In this document: positions 5,381 to 13,413 of the stretch, piece after piece | Numbering within the stretch: the first letter of the stretch is position 1 | How the letters are laid out: each line of letters starts with the position of its first letter | Position numbers and translations under genes: made by a program | Assembly (NCBI GenBank): GCA_964650975.1 | Contig: CAZYWA010000060.1 | Coordinates: 1-22,618 of the forward strand | Source of the DNA: CAZYWA01 sp964650975 [NCBI: uncultured bacterium] | GTDB lineage: Bacteria > JADJOY01 | Length of the DNA: 22,618 nucleotides | Reading direction: 5' to 3' | The notes under the pieces: generated by a model | What the model saw: the letters and a program-made list of their open reading frames with translations, nothing else | The model's database searches: none | What the model was told of the DNA's origin: nothing

Positions 5381-7417
5381 TCACGGACACGGCGCGCCGG
5401 GCTCTTCGTCCGGGACGACCGGCGTGAGATCGCGGGCGAACGTCGAGTAGAAGCACTGGTACTGGCGCTTGGGGGCGTCGAGCTGGAACATGATCTCGTG
5501 GCCGTCCTCGACGCCGTCCTGCGCGTACTGGACGACCACGCCGGTGACGGGTTGGCCTTCCGAACCCGTGAGGTTGCCGCTCGCGGGTAACGCGATGCGT
5601 GTACCGCCGGAGAGCACCAGGATGTCGTTGATGGTGTCTTCCTGGTTGGGGCCCGCGAGGTCGAGACCGAACGAGCCGGTGCTCGCGTTCGCGATCGAAG
5701 GCGTGATGTAGGTGTCGACGTTGCCCTGGAACATGAGCACGTGGCGTGAGTGTCCGGTGACCGGCTCGTGGATGATGGAGCGGCCGAAGGTCGGCGGGTC
5801 GGCCGCCTCGGCGGCCCACTGCAGGACCGAGAGGAACGGGTCGGTGCGCGTGAGCGTGGCGCCGTACTTGCCGTAGCGGAGGATCGCGGTGGCGATCGGA
5901 TCGATGTCGAGCGGGCTCTTCTTGTAGAGCACGTTCTCCAGGTAGCTACCGCCCTCGCCGTCCACGACCGACACCCGGAACCGAGCGGAGGTGGCGAGCG
6001 CGAGCGGGGCGACGGTGGCGCCGATCGAGTGGCCCTGGACCGCCATGCGGCTGCCGTCGATCGCCGCGCGGCCGTTGGGGCGAGCGCTCGCGTCGAGACC
6101 GGGGCAGACCGACGCGGGCCACGAGAGCGTCGCGAAGAGCCGGCCCACGAGCGCCGTCTCGGCCGCGGTCTCGCGCACGTTGTCGACCAGCGCCTTGGGG
6201 TTGAAGAAGTTGTAGACGGTCAGGTCTTCGTTGATGCCGGTCACGTCGCGCAGTCCACCGTGCGGTCCGTCGAAGCTGATCGCCGCGAGGCCGGCGCGCG
6301 CGATGTAGCGAGCGGGACCTTCGCCCGGCTCGATCGCCGGCTGGCCGGTCCCCGGCTGGCGGCCGCGATCGACGAGCGGCCGGTCGCCGCCGCCGCCGGT
6401 GCGGATGAACACCACCCCCGGGAAGCCGCTCGCGGGCTCCGCGCGCCGCGGCAGCGTCACCACCAGCCGCGACGGCTCGGTGCCGGTCTGGATCGGAGCG
6501 CCGCTCGCGTCGAACGCGATGTCGCCGCCTTGCGTGAAGAAGGGCGGCTTCCCCTGCTGGAAGATGGGCATGTCGATGCGCGATTCGAGCACGCAGAAAT
6601 CGTCGAAGAGATCGGTGAGCTGCCAGTCGGTCACGGGCGTGGGCAGCGCGATCGTCTCCTCGGTGTCGGAGAGCGACTGCATGCGCCGCATCGGGTTGCC
6701 GGTGGTGAACACCGCGACCGCGGCGAGCGAGCGCGGCGCCACGCCGAGGTCGGCGAGCGCCGCGATGCCGTCGCGATAGTGCGCGAACGCGGCATCGTTC
6801 ATTCCATCGGGCTGCTTGCCGCGCGCCAGCGCCGCGACCTCGGGCGCGATTCCGAGGTGCGCGCCCGACGTGTCGGTGATCGCGGTGGTGATCCCCGCCG
6901 CGTAGCGAGTCCCGGGGCGAAGTGGAATGCCTTGCACCGGCACCATCACCAGCAGGTTGGTGGTGCCGAGCGGACCGGCGTCGTCCTGGAAGCCGACGTA
7001 GAGCGGGAATCTGCGGCCGCGCTCCGGCGACCTAGAGTCGACGTCGATCAGGAACACGGGGCTCGACACGGTGAGGGTGTCGCCGGGCGCGGCGGGAAGG
7101 CTCGCCGGATCGAGTGCGCCGCTCCACCGGAAGAAGGCGCCCGAGCTGACGCCGAAGCCGTCGCTGTCGTGGACGGCGAGCGCCAGCACGTCGTCGACCA
7201 GCGTGATGCCGTCGGGGTTGGGAAAGCCGGCGAGCGAGATCTTGCCGTCGGCTCCCACGCGGTGATCGGAGGGGAAAGGCGAATCGTAGAACGCGGCGCC
7301 GTCCTGGAAATCCGCGATCGTGACCGTCGAGCCGCCGCTCGCGGTTCCACCGCCACCGGCACCGCAGGCCGGCGCCAGCGCCACCAGCGCCGCGACCGCC
7401 GCCAGCAGCCACTTCAC
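5381..7417 (-). CDS. Exported alpha/beta hydrolase (lipase/esterase-like), probable lipoprotein
   Basis: A 678-residue protein starting MKWLLAAVAALVALAPAC. C18 could be lipidated, though alanine at -3 makes the lipobox weak. A glycine-rich linker follows. The C-terminal half has the alpha/beta-hydrolase nucleophile elbow GHSIG (S464). GNVDTYITP (D568) and EDGHEIMF (H640) are plausible Asp and His partners. GVVFIRTGGGG near 335-344 may form an oxyanion region. The N-terminal 300 residues resemble the beta-rich N-terminal region of large secreted lipase-like proteins. The start is GTG 7417, overlapping the kinase stop by four bases (GTGA), so it is translationally coupled. The same frame stays open far upstream into the kinase gene, but that part is an antiregister shadow. 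The substrate (lipid, ester or polyester) is unknown. The gene ends convergently with the cytochrome gene. Confidence 0.82.
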   Translation of the reverse strand: MKWLLAAVAALVALAPACGAGGGGTASGGSTVTIADFQDGAAFYDSPFPSDHRVGADGKISLAGFPNPDGITLVDDVLALAVHDSDGFGVSSGAFFRWSGALDPASLPAAPGDTLTVSSPVFLIDVDSRSPERGRRFPLYVGFQDDAGPLGTTNLLVMVPVQGIPLRPGTRYAAGITTAITDTSGAHLGIAPEVAALARGKQPDGMNDAAFAHYRDGIAALADLGVAPRSLAAVAVFTTGNPMRRMQSLSDTEETIALPTPVTDWQLTDLFDDFCVLESRIDMPIFQQGKPPFFTQGGDIAFDASGAPIQTGTEPSRLVVTLPRRAEPASGFPGVVFIRTGGGGDRPLVDRGRQPGTGQPAIEPGEGPARYIARAGLAAISFDGPHGGLRDVTGINEDLTVYNFFNPKALVDNVRETAAETALVGRLFATLSWPASVCPGLDASARPNGRAAIDGSRMAVQGHSIGATVAPLALATSARFRVSVVDGEGGSYLENVLYKKSPLDIDPIATAILRYGKYGATLTRTDPFLSVLQWAAEAADPPTFGRSIIHEPVTGHSRHVLMFQGNVDTYITPSIANASTGSFGLDLAGPNQEDTINDILVLSGGTRIALPASGNLTGSEGQPVTGVVVQYAQDGVEDGHEIMFQLDAPKRQYQCFYSTFARDLTPVVPDEEPGAPCP

Positions 7418-8946
7418 GGCCGCATTCCGGGGACCGGATTCGAGTCGAGCGCGTGGCGCACCGTGCGGCGCAGCTCCTCGGGGCTGAACGGCTTGGCGAG
7501 CCGCACGTTGGGAACGCTCTCGAGGAACGTGCGCGTCTCCTCGCGTAGCGTGTCGCCGGTCATGAACATCACCCGGCTCTCGAGCCCGCTGCGGTTGCTG
7601 CGGATCCAGTAGTAGAGATCGATGCCGTCCACGGGGCGCGGCATGCGGATGTCGGTGAGCACCAGGTCGAACGTGTCGTCGCGCAGCTTGAGCACCGCCT
7701 GGTGGCCGCTGCGCGCAACGGTGACCTTGTAGTTCGCGTCGCGCAGCACCTTCTCGGTCACCGCCAGGATGATGTCCTCGTCGTCGACCACCAGCACCCG
7801 CTCGCCGTTGCCGCGGGTGGCCACGACCCGCGTGGTGGGAGCCAGCATCGCGCGCGCCGTCGTGGCGCCGGTCACCGGCAGCCACACCACCACCCGCGCG
7901 CCGCCCTCGGGCCGGTTTTCCGCGGTGATCTCGCCGCCGTGATCGCGGATCACTCCGTAGCTCACCGAGAGCCCGAGCCCGGTGCCCTTGCCGACGCCCT
8001 TGGTGGTGTAAAACGGATCGAACACCCGCCGCGGCTCGGCGATCCCCGGTCCGTCGTCCAGGAACTCGATCTCGACGCGGTCCTTGCGCAGCCGGGTGCG
8101 CACCACCAGCGTTCCGCCGCCGCGGGTGGCGGCCATCGCGTCGTGGGCGTTCTCGATCACGTTGAGGAACGCCTGTCGCAGTCGGTGCGGGCTGCCGCTC
8201 AGGGTGGGCAGCGCCGGGTCGAGCTCGCGGCGCACCGCGACGTCGCTCACCCGCAGCGCATAGTCCTTGAGCGTCAGGCACTCCTCGAGCAGCGCGTTCG
8301 GCTGGTAGGGCAGCTCGCTCTGCGGCTCGGCGCGCGCGAACTTGAGCAAGTTGGAGATGATCTGCTGGGTGCGCTGCGCGCCCTCGAAGATCCGCTCGAC
8401 GTCGGAGCGCAGGTCGGCGGGCAGGGTCGCGCCGCGCTCGAGCACCATCTGCGCGTAGCCCAGGATGCCGGTCAGCGGATTGTTCACCTCGTGGGCGAAG
8501 CCCGACACCAGCTGACCGAGCGAGGAGAGCTTCTCGGTTTGCAGCATCCGCTCCTGCAGCCGCTGCTCGCGGGTCGAGTCGCGGATCGCGACCAGCGCGA
8601 ACACCCCGTCGGACGCGTGGATCGGTGCGATCTCGAGCTCGGTCGCGATGCTGCCGCCGTCGGGGCGCACCAGCACCACATCGTCGACACGCGCCGTCTT
8701 GAGCCCGGCGAGCGCGCCCTCGATCACCGCCTCACGATGCGCGCGACTCTCCTGGGTGAGCAGGTCGCCGAGCCGCCGGGCGCCGAGCGCCGCCGCGGTC
8801 CAGCCGCTCGACTCCTCGAACGCGAGGTTGGCCGCGACGATGCGCCCCGCCTCGGGCGTCACGATCAAGAGCGCGTCGGGAGATTGATCGAACGCGGCCC
8901 GGAACCGGTCGGCCGGCGCGAACGGTGGATCGTGGAAAGTGCTCAT
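7414..8946 (-). CDS. Soluble hybrid sensor histidine kinase (PAS-HisKA-HATPase-REC)
   Basis: A 510-residue signalling protein. A PAS domain at about 12-125 (SPDALLIVTPEAGRIVAANLAFEESSGW) precedes the HisKA box FAHEVNNPLTG, with phospho-acceptor H152. The N box is NVIENAHDAM (262-271), followed by the G1 motif DDGPGI (297-302), F box DPFYTTK and G2 GTGLGLS (321-327). A C-terminal receiver domain has acidic residues D388/D389, phospho-acceptor D432 in TDIRMP, T463 and K485. No membrane segment is present, so it senses an internal signal. A separate HPt or response regulator must exist elsewhere. ATG 8946 is chosen; an alternative GTG at 8985 abuts the TolC-type gene stop (TGAGTG) and would add 13 residues. 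Neither has a good Shine-Dalgarno. Operon context suggests control of export or the hydrolase, but this is inference. Confidence 0.9.
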   Translation of the reverse strand: MSTFHDPPFAPADRFRAAFDQSPDALLIVTPEAGRIVAANLAFEESSGWTAAALGARRLGDLLTQESRAHREAVIEGALAGLKTARVDDVVLVRPDGGSIATELEIAPIHASDGVFALVAIRDSTREQRLQERMLQTEKLSSLGQLVSGFAHEVNNPLTGILGYAQMVLERGATLPADLRSDVERIFEGAQRTQQIISNLLKFARAEPQSELPYQPNALLEECLTLKDYALRVSDVAVRRELDPALPTLSGSPHRLRQAFLNVIENAHDAMAATRGGGTLVVRTRLRKDRVEIEFLDDGPGIAEPRRVFDPFYTTKGVGKGTGLGLSVSYGVIRDHGGEITAENRPEGGARVVVWLPVTGATTARAMLAPTTRVVATRGNGERVLVVDDEDIILAVTEKVLRDANYKVTVARSGHQAVLKLRDDTFDLVLTDIRMPRPVDGIDLYYWIRSNRSGLESRVMFMTGDTLREETRTFLESVPNVRLAKPFSPEELRRTVRHALDSNPVPGMRP

Positions 8947-8985
8947 CGGGGCGGATGATACAGCGCTACGCCTGGCTCGACCCAC

Positions 8986-10689
8986 TCACCACAGGAGGCC
9001 CGGGACCTTGACCGAGCCCAAGGACGGCACTTCGGGCGCGGCGACGTGGAACGTGTCGAGCAGCGTTCCCGCGGTGCGTGCGTACGCGATGTAGCTCTTC
9101 TCGAGATCGGTCCTGGCCCTGATCTCGTTGCCGCGCGCCTCGGCCAGCGACACCTGCAGGTCGAGTGTTTCCTGGCTCGACGAGTAGCCGCGCGCCAGCT
9201 TCTCCTCCTCGGCGTGCAGGTTCTTCTCCGCGAGCTCGCGGGTGAGGGCCGTGGTGGCGAGACGCTCCTGGTTGGTGTTGAGCCGGCGCACGATCTCGCG
9301 CACCTCGATCTGCACCTTGCGGCTCATCGACTTCAGGCTCTCTTCACTGCGCTTCTGGTCCGCCACCGCCTGGATGTAACGTGCCTCGGCGGTGTCGTTG
9401 CCGAGCGGGATCTCGATGTTGAGCCCCACCTGCCAGGTCACGAAATCGGAGTTCTCGAGCGCGTCGAAGTAGCCCCCGACCAGACTGCGATCGACGGTGC
9501 CGGCTCCCACCAGCAAGTTGCCGAAGAGCGCGTTGAGCAGCTCGTAGGTGGCCGGATACTGGTTCCGGAACTCGATCAGCTTCTGGTTCTGCTTCTCGGT
9601 GCCGGCGAGCCCCGAGAGCTTCACTCCACCGGTCAGGTTGAGGGTGGGCAAGAGCGCGTTCCGCGCCATCGTCACCGCGACCTTGCGACCTTCGAGCTCC
9701 TCGCGGGCCTGCTGCACCTCGACGCGCGAGTCGGTGGCGTGGGAGATGGCGCGCTGCTCGTCGACGTCGCGGGCCGGATACTCGATCGGGCCCACCGGCA
9801 CCAGCTCGCGGTCCCAGAAGCTCGGGTCGCCGTCCGGCGCGATCGAGTCGCGCAGCCGGTCCTCGGCGTCTTGCACGGACTTCCGCGCCAGCACCAGCTC
9901 GTCGTCGCGAGCCGCGGCCGCGACCTCCGCCTTGAGCACCTCCACCTGGGCGAGCAAGCCGCGGTCGACCTGCGCCTGCACGGTGTGCTGCAGGCGCTGG
10001 GCGGCCGTGAGGCTCTGTTCCTTGACGTCGAGCAAGGCGCGCGCGAGCGTCAGGTCGAGCAGCCCGGAGAGCGCGGTCTCGACCACCGACGCCGCACGCC
10101 CTCGGTACTGCAGCAACGCCGCTTCGCGGGTGTGCCCGGCGATCTGCGCGGTCCCGTCGTTCACGTCGAGCCCGAATCCCTTGAGCAGCGGCTGAACCAC
10201 CGTGAGCTGCGAGTCGATCCGGTAGTTGGGGTCGAGCACGTTGAAGGGGAAGTCGGTGGCGGTGTGGGTGTTGTTGATCGAGAGGTCGTAGCTGGTGCCG
10301 GTGATGAGCGCCTGGCGCAGGCCCACGTTCGCGTTCCACACCTGCTGGTTGTTGCCGGTGAGGGAGGAGGAGCTGGGCACGTTGCTGTCGGTGTAACCGC
10401 CCTTGCCGTAGAGCACCACGTCGCGTGCGCCCTGCGCCGCCTGGACCTCCGCCATCGCGCGGAGCGCGCTGAAGCCTTCGCCGCGCAGCGTCGGGCTGTT
10501 GGTGAGCGACAGCTCGACCACGTCGCCCAGGCTCAGGAGGATCGGCTTGCCGGGAGGCGGCTCCGAGCTTGCCGGGCCGGACGCCGCGAGCGAGACCGCG
10601 AGCACCGCGACGGCCACGCGAGCGCTCACCGCGGTTGCGTGCTCGGCGGCGTGCCTGGGGCGCGTGGCCCGGTGCGCGAGATTCCCCAT
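8986..10689 (-). CDS. TolC-family outer-membrane efflux protein
   Basis: A 567-residue outer-membrane factor. A basic n-region is followed by a hydrophobic signal segment (VAVAVLAVSLAASGPASS). The mature part opens with LSLGDVVELSLTNSPTL, the usual OEP start. Two long helical halves rich in Ala/Glu/Arg follow (for example 190-260 and 440-540), and the strand-like segments TSYDLSINNTHTAT and TWQVGLNIEIPLG match the barrel. It would form a trimeric channel for tripartite efflux or type I secretion. No inner-membrane pump or adaptor gene lies in the window, so its partner is elsewhere. ATG 10689 lies only about 5 bases after a predicted transcription start. GTG at 10629, just before the signal peptide, is an alternative. 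The next gene begins directly at or near its stop, indicating an operon. Confidence 0.88.
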   Translation of the reverse strand: MGNLAHRATRPRHAAEHATAVSARVAVAVLAVSLAASGPASSEPPPGKPILLSLGDVVELSLTNSPTLRGEGFSALRAMAEVQAAQGARDVVLYGKGGYTDSNVPSSSSLTGNNQQVWNANVGLRQALITGTSYDLSINNTHTATDFPFNVLDPNYRIDSQLTVVQPLLKGFGLDVNDGTAQIAGHTREAALLQYRGRAASVVETALSGLLDLTLARALLDVKEQSLTAAQRLQHTVQAQVDRGLLAQVEVLKAEVAAAARDDELVLARKSVQDAEDRLRDSIAPDGDPSFWDRELVPVGPIEYPARDVDEQRAISHATDSRVEVQQAREELEGRKVAVTMARNALLPTLNLTGGVKLSGLAGTEKQNQKLIEFRNQYPATYELLNALFGNLLVGAGTVDRSLVGGYFDALENSDFVTWQVGLNIEIPLGNDTAEARYIQAVADQKRSEESLKSMSRKVQIEVREIVRRLNTNQERLATTALTRELAEKNLHAEEEKLARGYSSSQETLDLQVSLAEARGNEIRARTDLEKSYIAYARTAGTLLDTFHVAAPEVPSLGSVKVPGLLW

Positions 10690-10700
10690 CCCGGCGCGCA

Positions 10701-10729
10701 ATCGTAGAGAGGGGAGCGCCGATTGTGAA
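10701..10729 (-). promoter_or_regulatory. Candidate sigma-70 promoter of the TolC-kinase-hydrolase operon
   Basis: On the minus strand, TTCACA (10729-10724) and TACGAT (10706-10701) are 17 bases apart, matching five and four of six consensus positions. The predicted transcript starts near 10694, only a few bases before ATG 10689. The first gene would then be nearly leaderless or start at the later GTG 10629. Confidence 0.4.
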
Positions 10730-10790
10730 GCACGCTCTTTCGCCGAGCCCCGCCAGACGCCCTCGCCGATGCGTAGATATCCCTAGACCC

Positions 10791-10820
10791 TTGACCACCC
10801 GAGGCGAGGGCCCCTAGCCT
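10791..10820 (+). promoter_or_regulatory. Candidate promoter of the glycosyltransferase pair
   Basis: TTGACC (10791-10796, five of six matches) and TAGCCT (10815-10820, three of six) are 18 bases apart. A transcript would have a leader of about 150 bases before ATG 10981, containing two hairpins. The -10 match is weak. Confidence 0.3.
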
Positions 10821-10879
10821 TGGCCGAGCGTGCAAACGCTCGAGTGGCGTCCCCGTCCACCCGATTTCTCGAGAGCCGG

Positions 10880-10931
10880 GGCACGGGTCGAGCGTGCCGG
10901 CGCGAAGACCAGCAGGCGGATCTTCTTCGCG
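10880..10931 (+). other. Two hairpins in the leader of the GT1 gene
   Basis: GGCACG (10880-10885)/CGTGCC (10893-10898) has a 7-base loop. CGCGAAGA (10901-10908)/TCTTCGCG (10924-10931) is a perfect 8 bp stem with a 15-base loop. They are adjacent, about 50 bases before the start codon, and might modulate expression. No riboswitch class is recognised. Confidence 0.35.
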
Positions 10932-10980
10932 GGGGTGAGTTACGAACCTCGCGCGCCGCGGTTCGAGCCGGTACCAGAGC

Positions 10981-12198
10981 ATGAAAGTCCTGGCCTTCGC
11001 CGACGCCAACTTCTTAGCGCACGTCTCCCGTGCGCTCGAAGTGTGCAAGCTGCTCCGCGACCGCCACGGCCACGAGGTGGTGTTCGCGGGCGACGGGCAC
11101 TTCTTGAAGCTCGCCGCCGAGCAAGGCTTCGTCACCGACGGTGTCTTCACCGTGCCGCGCGCCGCGAGCCTGAAGCTCGCCAACCGCGCGACGCTGGTGC
11201 GCTACGGCTGGTGGCGCGACATGGTGCTGCGCAGCATCGAGTCGGACGTCGAGGTCATCCACCGGCACCAGCCCGACGTGGTGCTGGGCGACATGCACTG
11301 GTCGCTCTCGGTCTCGTCCGAGCTCGCCAAGGTGCCCTACGTCTCGATCACCAACGCGCACTGGACGAATTACTTCGCGCTGCCGCTCGAGGCGTTCCGC
11401 GGTCACATCCTCACCCGGTACGTGGGCGAGAACCTCGCGACCGCGCTCATTCCGCTGCTCAAGGCCACCGCCACCCGCTACTGGAGCTACCCGTACTGGA
11501 AGTACCGGCACGATCACAGCTTGCCGATGCGTCACTGCGACGGCCTGCTCGACGTGATCCAGGGCGATCTCACGCTGCTCGCCGACGTTCCCGAGTACGG
11601 ACCGACCACCGCCGCGCGCCCGCCGCACGTCCACTACGTGGGGCCGATCCTGTGGGAGCCCGACTTCCCCGATCCGCCCTGGCTCGAGCGGCTCGATCCG
11701 GACCGGCCCACGCTCTACATCACCATGGGCTCGACCGGCGATCCGCTGTTCTTCGAGAAAGCCACGCGCTACTTCGGCGGCTCGCGCTATCAAGTGGTCA
11801 TGACCACCGGCGGGCTCTCGGTGGACATCCCCGAGGTTCCCTCCAACTTCTTCATCGAGGAGTTCGCGCGCGGCGACCGGATCGTCGCCAAGTCGCACGT
11901 GGTGATCAACCACGGCGGCAACGGCTCGATCTACCAAGCGCTGGCGGGCGGCGTGCCGGTGATCGGCGCGCCCTATCACGTGGACCAGGACGTGAACCTG
12001 CAGATCGTCGAGCGGCTGGGCTGCGGCATCCGCCTCAGCAACGACCGCAATCTCTTTCCCACGCTGGAGCGCGCCATCGAGGAAGTGCTCGCCAACTCCA
12101 AGTACCGCCGCGCCGCCAAGGCGGTGCAGCAGAGCATCCGCGATCACGGCGGGGCCACTCGCGCGGCGGCGATCATCGATTCGTACCTGCGCAGTTGA
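10981..12198 (+). CDS. GT1-family glycosyltransferase (GT-B fold, MGT/UGT-like)
   Basis: A 405-residue cytoplasmic or membrane-associated glycosyltransferase. The N-terminal Rossmann half starts MKVLAFADANFLAHVSRALEV, with a HGHEVVFAGDG strand. The C-terminal half has PTLYITMGSTGD (about 243-254) and the nucleotide-sugar motif around HGGNGS (311-316), continuing LAGGVPVIGAP and DQDVNLQIVERLG. This is the classical donor-binding signature of macrolide, sterol and carotenoid glycosyltransferases. It would transfer a sugar from an NDP-sugar to a lipophilic acceptor. The start is ATG 10981 with only a weak AGAG upstream. A GT2 glycosyltransferase begins 21 bp downstream, so the two probably act on one glycolipid or terpenoid. 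The acceptor cannot be read from the sequence. Confidence 0.88.
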   Translation: MKVLAFADANFLAHVSRALEVCKLLRDRHGHEVVFAGDGHFLKLAAEQGFVTDGVFTVPRAASLKLANRATLVRYGWWRDMVLRSIESDVEVIHRHQPDVVLGDMHWSLSVSSELAKVPYVSITNAHWTNYFALPLEAFRGHILTRYVGENLATALIPLLKATATRYWSYPYWKYRHDHSLPMRHCDGLLDVIQGDLTLLADVPEYGPTTAARPPHVHYVGPILWEPDFPDPPWLERLDPDRPTLYITMGSTGDPLFFEKATRYFGGSRYQVVMTTGGLSVDIPEVPSNFFIEEFARGDRIVAKSHVVINHGGNGSIYQALAGGVPVIGAPYHVDQDVNLQIVERLGCGIRLSNDRNLFPTLERAIEEVLANSKYRRAAKAVQQSIRDHGGATRAAAIIDSYLRS

Positions 12199-12219
12199 GT
12201 TGCCCGAGCTGACTCAGCC

Positions 12220-13407
12220 GTGGCCGCGACGAGCTTCGCGATCGAGGGTGTGGCGCTCGCGACGCTGCTCGCCGCGTTCTTCTGGATTGTGCGCAACCTT
12301 CGCGCGCTCCCGGAGCCGCCGCTCGCGGCGCGAGTGGACCGCGCGGCGCTGCCGCCGCTCAGCGTGATCTTGCCGGTGCGCGACGAGGAGCAGGACGTCG
12401 AGGAGTGCGTGCGCTCGATCCTGGCCCAGGACTACCCGGAGCTCGAGACGATCGCGGTCGACGACGGATCGAGCGATACGACTCCTGCGATTCTCGCCAA
12501 GCTCGCCGCTTCGGATCCGCGCCTGCGGGTGCTGCGAAACGACGGGCTGCCCGCCGGCTGGATGGGCAAGAACCACGCGCTCGACGTGGGTTTTCGTAGC
12601 GCCGCGGGAGAGTGGCTCTTGTTCGTGGACGTCGACGTGCGGCTCGAGCCCGATGCGCTGGTGCGCGCCATGGGGCTGGCGCTCGAGCGCCGCGCCGACC
12701 TGCTCACGATCGTTCCCCACATGATCACCGTGAGCTTCTGGGAGCGGGTGGTGATGCCGTTCATCGTGAGCTTGATCCTGATGGTCTTCCCGGCGCGCGA
12801 GCTCAACGATCCGTCGCACCCGGCCGCGTCGGGGAACGGTCCGTTCATGCTGTTTCGCCGCTCCGCGTACCAGGCGATCGGTGGGCACGACGCGATCCGC
12901 GGCGAGGTGATCGAGGATCTGGCGCTGGCGAAGAAGATCAAGGAGACCAAGCGCAACCTGGTGTACGCGCGCGGTGTCGAGCTGGCGCGGCTGCGCATGT
13001 ACCGGACGCTTCGCGACATCTGGAACGGCTGGTCGAAGAACTTTCACGTCGCCGTGGGCGGGAACGTGGTGCTCGCGGCGCTCGGCGCGGCGGCCTTGCT
13101 GACGCTCTTCGCCGCGCCGTGGGTGCTGCCGCTCGTGGCCATCCCGTCGCTGCGCTGGCCGCTCACGGCCTCGGCCTGGTTCGGCGTGCTGTCGCTGGGC
13201 GGCGCCTACGTGCTCGCGTCGCTCACCATCCGCCGGCTCTTGCGTGACGTCTTCTCGCTCGACGACTCACTCGCCTGGCTGACCCCGATCGGTGCCTGCG
13301 TCACCGCCGCGATCCTGGTCAACTCGACCCTACGCGCCGCGAGCGGCCGCGGAGTCGCGTGGAAGGGCCGAATTTACGGCACCGCTGGAGAGGGCGAAGT
13401 CGCTTGA
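12220..13407 (+). CDS. Membrane GT2-family glycosyltransferase (CrtQ/CruC/HpnB-like)
   Basis: A 395-residue GT-A glycosyltransferase. An N-terminal membrane anchor (about 7-26) is followed by the GT2 core: LSVILPVRDEEQDVEECVRS, donor-binding DDGSSD (81-86), GWMGKNHAL, the DxD metal motif in FVDVDV (D137/D139), and candidate catalytic ED at 232-233. Two or three transmembrane helices close the protein (about 278-300, 318-335, 350-370). The GW(M/T)GK motif plus terminal helices matches carotenoid or hopanoid-associated glycosyltransferases (CrtQ, CruC, HpnB). I cannot tell which, so no symbol is given. The start is GTG 12220 with a weak Shine-Dalgarno, 21 bp after the GT1 gene and probably coupled to it. 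Its stop lies only six bases from the stop of the convergent beta-propeller gene. Confidence 0.85.
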   Translation: MAATSFAIEGVALATLLAAFFWIVRNLRALPEPPLAARVDRAALPPLSVILPVRDEEQDVEECVRSILAQDYPELETIAVDDGSSDTTPAILAKLAASDPRLRVLRNDGLPAGWMGKNHALDVGFRSAAGEWLLFVDVDVRLEPDALVRAMGLALERRADLLTIVPHMITVSFWERVVMPFIVSLILMVFPARELNDPSHPAASGNGPFMLFRRSAYQAIGGHDAIRGEVIEDLALAKKIKETKRNLVYARGVELARLRMYRTLRDIWNGWSKNFHVAVGGNVVLAALGAAALLTLFAAPWVLPLVAIPSLRWPLTASAWFGVLSLGGAYVLASLTIRRLLRDVFSLDDSLAWLTPIGACVTAAILVNSTLRAASGRGVAWKGRIYGTAGEGEVA

Positions 13408-13413
13408 GGCTTC

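Noticed and set aside
7418-8281. N-terminal extension of the hydrolase frame into the kinase gene
   Set aside because: The extended part has low-complexity Arg/Ala-rich sequence from another reading frame of the kinase. The signal peptide beginning at GTG 7417 and the GTGA overlap mark the real start.
9046-10707. Long plus-strand open frame antisense to the TolC-family gene
   Set aside because: The composition is typical of the complement of a GC-rich gene, with no start signals or recognisable domains.
10955-10975. GGTTCGAGCC resembling a tRNA T-loop
   Set aside because: No flanking T-stem, anticodon arm or acceptor stem could be assembled around it.
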